DNA from: JAHFUI01 sp041485905
Lineage (GTDB): Bacteria; Acidobacteriota; Vicinamibacteria; Vicinamibacterales; CAVVIG01
DNA: 48,703 nt
Direction: 5' to 3'
NCBI GenBank assembly: GCA_041485905.1
Contig: JBGPKK010000017.1
Coordinates: 1 to 48,703 of the forward strand
Shown piece by piece: positions 25,016 through 36,189 of the stretch. The stretch's first letter is position 1; each line of letters opens with the position of its first letter. A program made the position numbers and the translations under genes. The notes beneath the pieces were generated by a model. It was not told the origin of the DNA. It ran no database searches and saw only the letters and a program-made list of their open reading frames with translations.

Positions 25016-27853
25016 CTACGGCGCGGCGGCCTTCTTCGCGTCCGGTGTCCGGATCTCCACGGCCCCGAGATTGAGCTTGGTCAGCTCCGGTTCGATCTTG
25101 GCGCGGTCGCCGACCGCGACGACGATCAGCGTGTTGGGAACCAGGTACTTCTGCGCCACGGCCTGCGCCTGCTCGGCGGTCACCGCGTCGACGCGCGCCG
25201 GATACTTCGTGAAGTAGTCCAGTCCCAAGTCGTAGATGTAGACGTTCGAGAAGCTGCCCGCGGCATTCGAGCTCGTCTCGAATGCGCCAGGCAGCGACCG
25301 GGCGAGCGCGTCTTTCGCCAGCCGCAGCTCGTCGGCGTTCATCGGCTTGTCCGCCATCCCGCGCACTTCCTTCAGGATCTCGGTCACCGCCGGCGCGGTG
25401 ACGTCGGCGCGAACGCCGCCGCCCGTTACAAATGGACCGGCGGCACGGCGGAACACGAACTGTGAGCTTGCTCCGTACGTGTACCCGTGCTCCTCTCGCA
25501 GGTTCATGTTGATGCGGCTCGAGAACAGCCCGCCGAGCGCCATGTTCATCACCTGAATGGCCTGAAAGTCCGGCGAGGACCGCGGCGCACCGATACCGAC
25601 GATGCGCACCTCGGTCTGCGGCGCCCCAGGTTTGTCGACGATGACGAGGCGCGCGGTCGTCGTCTCGGGAGTGCCGAGCGCGGTCCTGGCCGGCGTGCCG
25701 CGCTGCCACGCGCCGAACGCTTGCTCGGCGAGCGGCTTCAGCTCAGTCATCGTGATGTCGCCGGCGACGACGAGCGCGGCGTTGTTGGGCACGAAGTTCT
25801 GCTTCCAGAACGCCTGCATATCGTTGCGCGAGACGGCTCGTACCGCCGCGTCCGTGCCGATTTCCGTGAATCCGTACGGGTGGCGGTCGCCGTACAGCAC
25901 CGAGGCCGTGACATTGGCGGCCAGCTGCCCCGCGTTGTCCCGCTGCTGGACGAGCTGCGCCAGGCGGCTGGCTCTCTGCCGTTCGATTTCATCGGGCGGG
26001 AACGACGGGCGCAGCGCGACGTCGGCCATCAGGTCCAGCGTCGGTCCGAAATTCTTCTTCAACGATCCGCCCTGCACGAACGTCGCGTCCATAGTGCTTC
26101 TGGTGCCGAGGGTCGCGCCCAGTTGCGCGAGCTGGTCGGCGATTTGCAATGCGTTGCGCGTGGTCGTCCCATTGTCGAGCATGGCGGCCGTGAAATTCGC
26201 CAGGCCCGGTTTGTCGAGCGGGTTGGCGTCGCTGCCGGTCCGCACGACCAGATTCGCCGCGACCACCGGCAGTCCCCTGCGCGGGCTGAGGATCACCGTG
26301 AGTCCGTTAGCGAGTTCGGTCGAATCGGGCGTGGCGAGCTGCAGCGGACGCGCGGGGCCGCCCTTGGGCGGCTCGTTCCGCCACGCTTCCTCGGGGTTAA
26401 TCGCTTCGGTGCCCTGTCCCGCCGCCGCTTGAGGCGCGGCCGGCGTCGGCACCTGCGGGCCGAGCACCTTGTCGCCAGGCACCGCGTGAACCACGACGCG
26501 AGCCGTGTTCTTCAACTGATCGTTGGCGAACGCGCGCACCGACTGAGGGGTGACTGCCCGGTATCGCTGAATATCCTTCTGCAAGTAATCGGGCGTGCCG
26601 AGGAAGTGGTTGTACATGTTGAGGCGATCGGCGACGCCGCCAAATCCGCCGAGCGTCTCGAGCCGCTCGATGATCCGCGTCTCGATCCCGTTCCTGGCGC
26701 GCTCCACTTCGGCGGCCTCCGGCGGCGACGCGCGGAATTTGACCAGCTCCTCGTCGACCGCCTTCTCGAGCTCGTCCGCGGTGTGACCGGGACGCGCGGT
26801 CACCTCAATCTGAAACAGCGAGCCGAGAATCAGCGAGTACTGCTGCGCGCTGACGTTCTGCGCGATCTGCTTGTCATAGACGAGCCGCTTGTACAACCGG
26901 CTCGACTTGCCGCCGCCCAGGATGCTCGCCGCCATGTCCGCATCGGCGTCCCCGGGCTTGTAAATGGGCGATGTGATCCACGTGAGGTAGATGCGCGGCA
27001 GCTCGACGCGGTCGGTCACGACCTTCCGCCGCTCCTCGGTGACCCGCGGAGTGACGGCCTTAATCGGCGGCACGGGCGCGCCACGCTTCAGCGTGCCGAA
27101 GTACTTCGCGACCAGCGCTTTCGCCTGTGCCTTGTCGATGTCACCGACGATGGCCAGGCTGGCATTGTTGGGAGCGTAGTACTGCTTGAAGAACTTCTTC
27201 ACGTCCTCCAGCTTCGCGGCCTGGATGTCCTGATGGGAGCCCATGACGTTGGCGTAGTACGGGTGTCCGGCGGGAAAAAGGATTTGCATCACGGCTTCGT
27301 CGGCCAGGCCGTAGGGACGGTTCTCCACGCTTTGACGGCGCTCGTTTCGCACGACGTCCTGCTGGTTGGCGAGCTGGGGCGCATCGAGCTTGTCGAGCAG
27401 GTAGCCCATGCGGTCTGACTCCAGCCACAGAGCGAGCTCCAGCTGATTGGAAGGAAGCGTCTCGAAGTAGTTGGTGCGGTCGAAATCCGTCGTGCCGTTG
27501 ATGTCGCTGGCGCCGGCGGCTTCGAGGAATTTGAAATGGGTGTCGGGCGGCACGTGCCTCGAACCCTGGAACATCATGTGCTCGAACAGGTGCGCGAATC
27601 CGGTGCGCCCCGACTCCTCGTTCGCGGGTCCCACGTGATACCAGAGGTTCACGGCAACCATCGGCAGCCGCTTGTCCTCGCTGAGAATCACGTCGAGCCC
27701 GTTCGCAAGGGTGTACTTCTCGAACGCAAGCCGCGGAATGTCGCCGGCCGCACCGGGCGTCGCCGCGCGCTGCTCGGCGCGCGGTACGGAGACGGCGGCA
27801 ATGACCAACAGCGCGAACCCCAGGATCCAACGCCGCGAAAGGACAGTTTTCAT
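25016..27853 (-). CDS. M16 zinc protease, fused two-subunit form, exported
   Basis: A 945-residue protein with a signal peptide (about 1-28). The first half is catalytic: zinc motif HLFEH (88-92) and a downstream Glu in NERRQ (near 171). The second half (from about 500) repeats the M16 fold without HxxEH, forming the other shell of the clam. It probably degrades or processes peptides in the periplasm or outer envelope. ATG 27853 has AGAGGA 6 nt upstream; an upstream TTG is unlikely. A split relative is encoded at 41075-43799. Confidence 0.92.
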   Translation of the reverse strand: MKTVLSRRWILGFALLVIAAVSVPRAEQRAATPGAAGDIPRLAFEKYTLANGLDVILSEDKRLPMVAVNLWYHVGPANEESGRTGFAHLFEHMMFQGSRHVPPDTHFKFLEAAGASDINGTTDFDRTNYFETLPSNQLELALWLESDRMGYLLDKLDAPQLANQQDVVRNERRQSVENRPYGLADEAVMQILFPAGHPYYANVMGSHQDIQAAKLEDVKKFFKQYYAPNNASLAIVGDIDKAQAKALVAKYFGTLKRGAPVPPIKAVTPRVTEERRKVVTDRVELPRIYLTWITSPIYKPGDADADMAASILGGGKSSRLYKRLVYDKQIAQNVSAQQYSLILGSLFQIEVTARPGHTADELEKAVDEELVKFRASPPEAAEVERARNGIETRIIERLETLGGFGGVADRLNMYNHFLGTPDYLQKDIQRYRAVTPQSVRAFANDQLKNTARVVVHAVPGDKVLGPQVPTPAAPQAAAGQGTEAINPEEAWRNEPPKGGPARPLQLATPDSTELANGLTVILSPRRGLPVVAANLVVRTGSDANPLDKPGLANFTAAMLDNGTTTRNALQIADQLAQLGATLGTRSTMDATFVQGGSLKKNFGPTLDLMADVALRPSFPPDEIERQRASRLAQLVQQRDNAGQLAANVTASVLYGDRHPYGFTEIGTDAAVRAVSRNDMQAFWKQNFVPNNAALVVAGDITMTELKPLAEQAFGAWQRGTPARTALGTPETTTARLVIVDKPGAPQTEVRIVGIGAPRSSPDFQAIQVMNMALGGLFSSRINMNLREEHGYTYGASSQFVFRRAAGPFVTGGGVRADVTAPAVTEILKEVRGMADKPMNADELRLAKDALARSLPGAFETSSNAAGSFSNVYIYDLGLDYFTKYPARVDAVTAEQAQAVAQKYLVPNTLIVVAVGDRAKIEPELTKLNLGAVEIRTPDAKKAAAP

Positions 27854-27925
27854 AATCAATCCTCTTGTCGGGTCGACTTTAGCACACGGTTTTCAGACGG
27901 CAGAGAGGTCCGCCAGCCTGGAGCA

Positions 27926-29338
27926 TCACAGCCGTTGAATCTTCAGATAGTTCGCGTCCACACGCGCGAGATCCGGATTGATGCTGACCAGGACGACCGC
28001 GGCGCCCGGCGCCACCAGCGCGCGCGCGACGAGCTGCCGCCCGACGAGCATCCCGGCCGAATCGACGTTCTCGCCGATATCGGTGCAGACCGGCACGACG
28101 CCCCAATACAAGGCAAGACGGCGTGCCGTCTCGTCGCGGTCGGTCGTCGCGATGATCGGCGCGTGCGGGCGCAGCGCCGACAGCCGCCGCGCAGTACCGC
28201 CGCCGCGCGTGACGGCGACAATCGCTTTCGCGTCACCGCGATTGGCCAGCGTCACCGCCGCCTCGCACAGCGCCTGCGCGTGATCGTCGGTGCCGCCCAC
28301 CCGCACGGGCGGTCGGTCGGCCGGAGGACTGGCTTCGGCGTCTCGAATGATCGCGTCGAGCGTCTGGACCGCGCGCGCCGCAAATTTGCCGACCGCCGTT
28401 TCTCCGGCCAGCATGATGGCGTCCACGCCGCTGTCAACGGCGTTGGCCGCGTCGCTGGCCTCGGCACGCGTCGGACGGGCCTCAACGGTCATCGATTCGA
28501 GGACCTGCGTGGCGAGGATTACCGGGATGCCCCGCCGCCTGGCGCTGCGGGTGATCTCTTTTTGCGCGCGCGGTACGCGCTCGAGCGGCATCTCGAGGCC
28601 GAGATCGCCGCGGGCCACCATGACCGCTTCGCACGCGTCCAGGATCTCGTCGAGATGTTCCAGCGCCTGCGGACGCTCGAGCTTGGCGACGAGCGGCACA
28701 TCCCCGCCGCCGGCTTCCGCCATCAGCTGCCTCGCCTGGCGCAGGTCCGCGGCACTCTGGACGAAGCTGACCGCCACCATGTCCACGCCGATCGACAGAC
28801 CAAATCGCAAATCGTCGACGTCCTTGGGCGTGATCGCCGAGCTTGGCAGCGGGACGCCAGGAGCATTGATGCCTTTGTGCTCTCCCAGCATTCCCCCTTC
28901 CACGACCGTCGTCTGGATCTGGGTGCCGTCAGTGGATTCGACGCGCAGCTCGACCAATCCGTCGGCGACCAGCAGTCGATCGCCAGGGCGGACGCTTCGG
29001 GCCAGACCCGAGAAGGTTGTCGACACGCGCCCGTTGCCGCCGACGAAATCTCCCGTCTCGAGCCGCAGCCCGTCGCCGACTGCCAACGACAGCGGCCGGC
29101 CGCCTTCGAGCGCGCCGGTTCGAATCTTCGGCCCGCCGAGATCCTGCAGCACGGCGATCTCGCGTTTCGCGCGCAGCGCCGCGGCCCGCACGCGCGACAG
29201 CGTCGCCGCGTGCGACGCGTGCGTCCCGTGCGAGAAATTCAGGCGAAAGATGTCCGTCCCTGCCGCGATCAGGGCGTCGATCATCGTCTCGGAATCGCTG
29301 GCAGGGCCGAGGGTTGCGATGATCTTGGTGTGCCGCAT
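27926..29338 (-). CDS. pyk: pyruvate kinase
   Basis: A 470-residue glycolytic enzyme converting phosphoenolpyruvate and ADP to pyruvate and ATP. The start KIIATLGPAS, substrate loop FRLNFSHG (R32, N34, S36), the metal/PEP signature MVARGDLGLEMPLERVPRAQKEI (in part), and ATQVLESM are all present, followed by a C-terminal regulatory-type domain. Length is normal. Its start codon is only 16 bp from that of the divergent O-methyltransferase, and both starts lie in a perfect inverted repeat. Confidence 0.97.
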   Translation of the reverse strand: MRHTKIIATLGPASDSETMIDALIAAGTDIFRLNFSHGTHASHAATLSRVRAAALRAKREIAVLQDLGGPKIRTGALEGGRPLSLAVGDGLRLETGDFVGGNGRVSTTFSGLARSVRPGDRLLVADGLVELRVESTDGTQIQTTVVEGGMLGEHKGINAPGVPLPSSAITPKDVDDLRFGLSIGVDMVAVSFVQSAADLRQARQLMAEAGGGDVPLVAKLERPQALEHLDEILDACEAVMVARGDLGLEMPLERVPRAQKEITRSARRRGIPVILATQVLESMTVEARPTRAEASDAANAVDSGVDAIMLAGETAVGKFAARAVQTLDAIIRDAEASPPADRPPVRVGGTDDHAQALCEAAVTLANRGDAKAIVAVTRGGGTARRLSALRPHAPIIATTDRDETARRLALYWGVVPVCTDIGENVDSAGMLVGRQLVARALVAPGAAVVLVSINPDLARVDANYLKIQRL

Positions 29339-29362
29339 GTAGAATCACTCAATTATGCGGCA
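29331..29362. promoter_or_regulatory. inverted repeat holding both divergent start codons
   Basis: TGCCGCAT (29331-29338) and ATGCGGCA (29355-29362) are perfect inverted 8-mers. Each contains the ATG of a divergent gene, pyk on the - strand and the methyltransferase on the + strand. TAGAAT (29340-29345) is a likely + strand -10, giving a start of transcription next to the ATG. On the - strand CATAAT (29352-29357) overlaps the other gene's ATG. Confidence 0.6.
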
Positions 29363-30005
29363 GATCGTTCCCGACGCGGTCGAGCGCTACCTCGCCGGCC
29401 TCAATCAACTCGCCGATCCGGTTCTGCGGGAGATCGCGCGAGAAGGCAAAGAGAAAAAGCTGCCGCTTGTCGATGCGGAAGTCGGCGGCCTCCTGCGCGT
29501 GCTCGCGACAGCGATTGGAGCCAGCCGCATCCTCGAAATCGGTACGGCGGTCGGATATTCCGGCATCTGGCTCGCCGGCGCGCTGCCCGCGGATGGAATG
29601 CTGCTGACGATGGAGAGGGATCCGGAGCGGGCGCGAACAGCCCGCGAGAACTTCGCGCGCAGCGGGTTGGCGGCACGCGCAAGCGTCATCGTCGGCGACG
29701 CGCAGCGGATGCTCGCGAAAGTGTCCGGGCGGTTCGATCTGATTTTTCAGGATGGCGACAAGCAGCTCTACACGCCGCTCCTCGATCGCCTCGTCGAACT
29801 GCTTCGGCCGGGCGGCCTGCTGATCACCGACAATGTGCTCTGGAGCGGGGATGTGATTCCCGGATTCAACCCGTCGCCGACGCAAAACGTGGCCGACACC
29901 GCCGCGATTGCCGACTACAACGAGCGCATCCACCGCCATCCGCGGTTGATGACCGTCATCGTGCCGCTGCGCGACGGCGTCGCCATTTCGGTGAAGAGAT
30001 CGTGA
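29355..30005 (+). CDS. class I SAM-dependent O-methyltransferase
   Basis: A 216-residue caffeoyl-CoA/catechol O-methyltransferase-like enzyme. The SAM site is ILEIGTAVGYSGIWLAGAL, followed by MERDPERA, IVGDAQRM and the metal-binding segment FQDGDKQLYTPLLDRL, then DNVLWSGDV. It transfers a methyl group to a hydroxyl of an unknown acceptor using a divalent cation. It starts a three-gene run with a 53-residue protein (1 bp gap) and an amidase. Confidence 0.9.
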   Translation: MRQIVPDAVERYLAGLNQLADPVLREIAREGKEKKLPLVDAEVGGLLRVLATAIGASRILEIGTAVGYSGIWLAGALPADGMLLTMERDPERARTARENFARSGLAARASVIVGDAQRMLAKVSGRFDLIFQDGDKQLYTPLLDRLVELLRPGGLLITDNVLWSGDVIPGFNPSPTQNVADTAAIADYNERIHRHPRLMTVIVPLRDGVAISVKRS

Positions 30006-30006
30006 A

Positions 30007-30168
30007 ATGACCATAGACGCCTGGCTCGAGTGGACGCTGGCCGACGCGGACCGCCGAAAACTCCCAGAGCTCAAACCGATCCTCGAATCGCTCGCGCGCT
30101 CGATGCAGACGCTCCGAGCGGCCGACTTCAACGAACGGGCCGACGGACGACCGCGGTCGACGCGATGA
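30007..30168 (+). CDS. 53-residue conserved-looking small protein, coupled to amidase
   Basis: ATG 30007 follows the methyltransferase stop by 1 bp, and the frame ends with TGA at 30166-30168, overlapping the amidase start (ATGA). The product begins MTIDAWLEWTLADADRR and continues with a predicted amphipathic helix (ELKPILESLARSMQTLRAADF). I do not recognise a family with certainty. Its size, helical nature and 4-bp overlap with an amidase recall GatC/AtzG-like small partners of amidases. That link is inference. Position between two tightly packed genes argues that it is translated. Confidence 0.65.
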   Translation: MTIDAWLEWTLADADRRKLPELKPILESLARSMQTLRAADFNERADGRPRSTR

Positions 30169-31529
30169 CCCCGATGACCCCGCCGACCCCGACTATTGAC
30201 GAGTTCGGCCGCATGCTCCGCGCCGGCGAGATCAGCTCGCGTGAGTTGACCGAGCAATGCCTGCAGCGCATCGAGGCCGACAACGCCCGATTCAACGCGT
30301 TCATTCTCGTGATGGCGGACGAGGCGCGTGCGCAGGCGCGTGAGGCGGATCGGGAACTGGCTGCCGGACACGACCGCGGACCGCTCCACGGCGTGCCGAT
30401 CTCAATCAAGGATCTGGTCGACGTGCGTGGCCGACCGACGACTGCTGCGTCACGGGTGCGCGACGGACACATCGCCGAGCGCGATGCGCCGGCCGTCGCC
30501 CGTTTGCGGCAGGCCGGGGCGGTCTTCATCGGCAAGACCAACCTCCACGAGTTCGCGTTCGGCACCACCAACGAGGACTCGGCGTTCGGACCCGCCCGCA
30601 ACCCCTACGATGTCTCGCGGTCGCCCGGGGGATCGAGCGGCGGATCCGCCATCAGCGTAGCGACGGGGATGGCGCTCGCGACTGTCGGCAGCGATACCGG
30701 CGGATCGATTCGGATTCCCGCCGGCGCGTGCGGCATCGTCGGTCTGAAGCCGACCTACGGTGAAGTTTCCACCGACGGTGTCGTGCCGCTGTCCCGCGCC
30801 CTCGATCACGTCGGACCGCTGGCGCGGACCGTGACCGACGCATGGCTTGTGTACCGAGGTCTCATGGCGTCCGGTTTCAGGAGGACCGCAGTCGCGCCGG
30901 TCCCGATCAGCAGTCTGCGACTCGCCGTCCCGCGCGCGTACTTCTGCGATGTCCTGGACGAGGAGGTCCGCGCACGTTTCGAGGAGTCGCTCGATCGGCT
31001 GCGCGCGGCCGGAGCGCGCATAGACGAAGCCGACATCGCCCATGCGACAGACACCGCGCCTGTCTATCTCGTGCTGGTGCTCGCAGATGCTGCGGCCTAT
31101 CACGCGGCAACCCTGGATTCGATGCCCGAGCGATACACGCCGCAGGTGCGAATTCGGCTTGAAATGGGACGGTACGTGCTGGCGGAAGATTACGCGCGGG
31201 CGCTCACGGGGCGGGACGTGCTGCGCCGCGAAGTCGATGCGGCGCTGGCCGAACACGACGCCCTCGTGTTGCCGACGCTGCCGATTCCGGCGCCGCCGCT
31301 CGGCGCCAATTCAGTGGCCGTGGCGGGGCGCGCGGAACCGGTCCGCAACCTGATGCTGCGCCAAACCCAGCTCTTCAACCTGACAGGTCATCCCGCGGTC
31401 TCGGTGCCGTGTGAACCGACGACAGCCGGGCTGCCGTGTGGCGTGCAGCTGGTCGGCGCGCGTATGCAGACCGAAGCCCTCCTGCGTGTCGCGCTCACTT
31501 GCGAGACGCACATTTCACAAGAGGCTTAA
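30165..31529 (+). CDS. amidase-signature family hydrolase (GatA-like)
   Basis: A 454-residue amidase-signature enzyme. The Ser-cisSer-Lys triad is complete: K82 (SIKDLVD), cis-Ser S157 in GGSSGGSA, and nucleophile S181 (SDTGGSIR), with the normal 24-residue spacing between the serines. It hydrolyses an amide bond of an unknown substrate; a role as GatA is less likely as gatB is absent here. ATG 30165 overlaps the stop of the 53-residue gene, so translation is coupled. It converges with the MutS-like gene, 5 bp apart. Confidence 0.9.
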   Translation: MTPMTPPTPTIDEFGRMLRAGEISSRELTEQCLQRIEADNARFNAFILVMADEARAQAREADRELAAGHDRGPLHGVPISIKDLVDVRGRPTTAASRVRDGHIAERDAPAVARLRQAGAVFIGKTNLHEFAFGTTNEDSAFGPARNPYDVSRSPGGSSGGSAISVATGMALATVGSDTGGSIRIPAGACGIVGLKPTYGEVSTDGVVPLSRALDHVGPLARTVTDAWLVYRGLMASGFRRTAVAPVPISSLRLAVPRAYFCDVLDEEVRARFEESLDRLRAAGARIDEADIAHATDTAPVYLVLVLADAAAYHAATLDSMPERYTPQVRIRLEMGRYVLAEDYARALTGRDVLRREVDAALAEHDALVLPTLPIPAPPLGANSVAVAGRAEPVRNLMLRQTQLFNLTGHPAVSVPCEPTTAGLPCGVQLVGARMQTEALLRVALTCETHISQEA

Positions 31530-31534
31530 GACTT

Positions 31535-33325
<1,791 letters not shown>

Positions 33326-33350
33326 GCCATGTGGGGTCGTGCCATGTGGC

Positions 33351-33427
33351 GCAGGGCTTCAGCCCTGCGGGGCGCGCGCGGATCGCAACGCTGAAGCGTT
33401 GCGCCACAGCTGAAGCGTTGCGCCACA
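33351..33427. repeat. REP-like hairpins and 19-bp tandem repeat
   Basis: GCAGGGC-TTCA-GCCCTGC (33351-33368) and GCAACGC-TGAA-GCGTTGC (33385-33402) are perfect 7-bp hairpins. GCTGAAGCGTTGCGCCACA is repeated back to back at 33390-33408 and 33409-33427. They fill the gap between the lysine operon end and the MutS-like gene, and may terminate the operon. Confidence 0.9.
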
Positions 33428-33449
33428 AGAGCGCGGGCGCGAGGATGGT

Positions 33450-34445
33450 TCACGTGAGGCGTGCGAGCAGCTGGCGGGCGATGGTTTCGTAGTTCGCCAC
33501 CGCCGAGTGCAGCTCGGGAATCGAAATGAACTCGTCCGCCGTGTGGGCCACGTGAATGGAGCCGGGACCAAACAGCAGCGGCTGGCCCCAGGCGCTGAGA
33601 AACGGAATGTCGGTCGTATAGGGAAATACCACCGCCTCGAAGCCGGGCACCGTCGCCATCCGCACAGGCGCCGCTTCGAGCACGTGTTCGATCTGCACAC
33701 GCGATTCCAGCGGCCTTATGGCACGACGAATCTCCGCCCCGTCGCTGACCGTTCGAAACATCACCTCAGCTTCGGCCGAGGGCGACACTACGTTTGGCGC
33801 CACACCGCCGGAGATCAATCCGACCGTGTAGTGTGTGCGCCCCAGGATCGGATCGTCCGGCAGCGCGATCGATCGGAGATCGACGAGGGCATCGAGCAGC
33901 TTGTCGATGGCCGATTCGCCGAGCTCCGGGAAGGAGGAATGCGCCGCACGCCCCGACGCTCGCAGCTTCAATCGGAGCATCCCGCGCGTGGCACGTCCCA
34001 GCCGGCTGTCGGTCGGCTCGCCGTCTATCAGAAACTGGCATCCGTTGGCCGCCCGGTTGGCGATCTTGGCGCCGTCGCTCCCGCGCTCCTCCCCGACGAC
34101 GAACAACAGGCCGACTCTCGTCTCGCCCTCGCATCGGAAAAGATCGGCGGCGGCGACCTGTGCCGCGAGAATGCCTTTCGCGTCGCACGAGCCCCGCCCG
34201 TACAGACGATCTCCGTCGATGCGGCTTGCGAAAAACGGCGGCACGCAGTCGAAGTGGGTCGAGAAGACGACCTGCGGATTGCCAATGGTCGCCAGAACGT
34301 TGAATCGGAGATCGTCGACCGGCTGGGTGGTGACCGCAAAGCCAAGGCCGCGCAGATACTCAGCCAGCCAGCGCCCGGCCTCACCTTCGCGACCAGTCGT
34401 GGAATCGATGTCGACGAGCGCCCGCGTCAGCGCTACCGGATCCAC
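33450..34445 (-). CDS. dapE: M20 peptidase, probable succinyl-diaminopimelate desuccinylase
   Basis: A 331-residue M20 metallohydrolase of the ArgE/DapE/CPG2 group. Zinc ligands are suggested by STHFDCVPP, GRGSCDAKG, the catalytic EE pair in VGEERGSDG, and DGEPTDS. The family removes acyl groups from amino acids. Because it ends an operon with dapB, dapA and a succinyltransferase (dapD), DapE function (removal of succinate from N-succinyl-LL-diaminopimelate) is the best guess; ArgE-like activity is an alternative. GTG 34445 overlaps the end of dapD by 13 bp. It is shorter than E. coli DapE (375). Confidence 0.8.
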   Translation of the reverse strand: MDPVALTRALVDIDSTTGREGEAGRWLAEYLRGLGFAVTTQPVDDLRFNVLATIGNPQVVFSTHFDCVPPFFASRIDGDRLYGRGSCDAKGILAAQVAAADLFRCEGETRVGLLFVVGEERGSDGAKIANRAANGCQFLIDGEPTDSRLGRATRGMLRLKLRASGRAAHSSFPELGESAIDKLLDALVDLRSIALPDDPILGRTHYTVGLISGGVAPNVVSPSAEAEVMFRTVSDGAEIRRAIRPLESRVQIEHVLEAAPVRMATVPGFEAVVFPYTTDIPFLSAWGQPLLFGPGSIHVAHTADEFISIPELHSAVANYETIARQLLARLT

Positions 34446-35281
34446 TTTTCCAACTCGGTCCGCGTATCGGTTCGCGAGTCGCGGTACTTGACGATGACGG
34501 GTGTGGCGAGCGACAGACCCCAGGCCGGTCCCTTGCCGAACAGAACCGAGCGCGCCCCGGGCACGACGACCGCGCCTTCCGGGATGACGAGCGGGCGATC
34601 GGAGGTTGGCTTGATGACCTCGCCGCGCACCAGATCGTAGACGGGCGTCGAGCCCGTCAGCACGGTGCCCGCTGCGATGACCGCTTTCGCTTTGACTATG
34701 GCGCCTTCGTAGATGCCGGTATTTCCACCGACCAGCGCATCGTCCTCGATGATGACCGGGAGCGCGCCCACCGGCTCGATCACGCCGCCGATCTGAGCGC
34801 CGGCGCTGACATGAACGCGCGCGCCGATCTGGGCGCACGAGCCGACGAGCGCGTGGGAATCAATGAGCGACTGCTCGCCGATCCACGCGCCGATGTTCAC
34901 GTACATCGGCGGCATGCAGATGACACCCGGGGCGATGTACGCACCGTCGCGTACTGACGATCCGCCCGGCACGATGCGGACCCCGGAGTCGTCTGCGAAG
35001 CGTTTCAGCGGGAGCGTGTCCTTGTCGTAGAACGGCCAGCGACCGTGATCCATCGACTGGTTGATCGTATCGCCGAACTTGAAACCGAGAAGAATGCCCT
35101 GCTTCACCCACGTATTGACGCGCCATCCGATGGGACTGGCGGGATCGGGTTCTGCGGCGCGCACGGTACCGGCAGAAAGCGCCTCGCGAAGACGCGCGAA
35201 CGTCTCGCGCGCGGCGCCGCGATCGGCCGAGGCGCCGGCCGCAACCAGCTTTTGAATGTCGTCTTGAAGCGCGGCCGTCAT
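34433..35281 (-). CDS. dapD: tetrahydrodipicolinate N-succinyltransferase
   Basis: A 282-residue acyltransferase. The N-terminal helical part and RVNTWVKQGILLGFK are followed by the left-handed beta-helix with hexapeptide repeats (GAYIAPGVICMPPMYVNIGAWIG, in part; VGSCAQIGARVHVSAGAQIG). It adds succinate from succinyl-CoA to tetrahydrodipicolinate in lysine/diaminopimelate synthesis. Its ATG overlaps the dapA stop (ATGA, 35278-35281) and its end overlaps dapE, so these three are coupled. Length equals the E. coli enzyme within a few residues. Confidence 0.95.
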   Translation of the reverse strand: MTAALQDDIQKLVAAGASADRGAARETFARLREALSAGTVRAAEPDPASPIGWRVNTWVKQGILLGFKFGDTINQSMDHGRWPFYDKDTLPLKRFADDSGVRIVPGGSSVRDGAYIAPGVICMPPMYVNIGAWIGEQSLIDSHALVGSCAQIGARVHVSAGAQIGGVIEPVGALPVIIEDDALVGGNTGIYEGAIVKAKAVIAAGTVLTGSTPVYDLVRGEVIKPTSDRPLVIPEGAVVVPGARSVLFGKGPAWGLSLATPVIVKYRDSRTDTRTELEKWIR

Positions 35282-36180
35282 GCGAACGCGGGCTTCGTGA
35301 GCAGATTGAGCTCTTTCAACACCTTCAGGATCTTCTCTTTCGACTCGGCGCGCGGCGGGACCAGCGGCAACCGGTACATCTCTTCGAGCAGGCCCATCGC
35401 CGCCATGGCGGCCTTGACCGGACCCGGGCTCGATTCGACGAAGTTGATCTGCACCAGCGGCATGATACGCGTGTGAATCGCCCGCGCCGCCGTATAGTCG
35501 CCGCGTTCGGCGGCCTCGACCATCTGTGACATCTCGCCCGGAATTTCGTTCGACGCGACTGAAATGATGCCGCGCCCGCCTACGGCCATCAGCGGCAGGG
35601 TCACCACATCGTCTCCGGAAAGCACGATGAAGTCGGCGGGCACTAGTCGACACACGTCGCACATCTGCGTCATGTTGCCCGACGCTTCCTTGATGCCGAT
35701 GATGTTCGAGATGTCAGACAGGCGAACGACAGTGGCGGGCTCGATGTTGCAACCCGTGCGGCCGGGCACGTTGTACACGATGATCGGCAGCGTGGTGCTG
35801 TCGGCGATCGCGCGGTAGTGCTGGAACAGCCCTTCCTGCGTCGGCTTGTTGTAGTACGGCGTCACCGAGAGCAGGCCCTGGGCGCCCGCCTTCTTCATCT
35901 CGCCGGCCAGATGCATCACTTCTTTCGTGTCGTATCCGCCGGCGCCGGCAAGGATCGGCACGCGGCCGTTGGCTTCGTCCACGAGGATCTCGACGATCCG
36001 TACGCGTTCAGCCGGCGCGAGCGTCGGATTCTCGCCCGTGGTGCCGATCGGCACGAGAAAATGCACGCCCGCGTCTATCTGCCGCCGGCCGAGCCGGCGA
36101 ACCGCCGCCTCATCGAGGCTTCCGTTCTTGGTGAACGGGGTGACGAGCGCCGTGCCGCATCCGGTGAATGGGGTTCTCAT
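35278..36180 (-). CDS. dapA: 4-hydroxy-tetrahydrodipicolinate synthase
   Basis: A 300-residue TIM-barrel aldolase condensing aspartate semialdehyde with pyruvate. The Schiff-base lysine is K164 (IGIKEASG), the catalytic Tyr Y136 (YNVPGRTG), with the GTTGE loop at 46-50 and Y110. Normal length. It lies between dapB (43-bp gap with a heptamer array) and dapD (4-bp overlap). Confidence 0.97.
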   Translation of the reverse strand: MRTPFTGCGTALVTPFTKNGSLDEAAVRRLGRRQIDAGVHFLVPIGTTGENPTLAPAERVRIVEILVDEANGRVPILAGAGGYDTKEVMHLAGEMKKAGAQGLLSVTPYYNKPTQEGLFQHYRAIADSTTLPIIVYNVPGRTGCNIEPATVVRLSDISNIIGIKEASGNMTQMCDVCRLVPADFIVLSGDDVVTLPLMAVGGRGIISVASNEIPGEMSQMVEAAERGDYTAARAIHTRIMPLVQINFVESSPGPVKAAMAAMGLLEEMYRLPLVPPRAESKEKILKVLKELNLLTKPAFA

Positions 36181-36189
36181 GCTGCCCTC

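Noticed and set aside
34446..34838. upstream extension of the M20 gene
   Set aside because: It would be Arg-rich translation of the dapD frame shadow; family homology begins at 34445.
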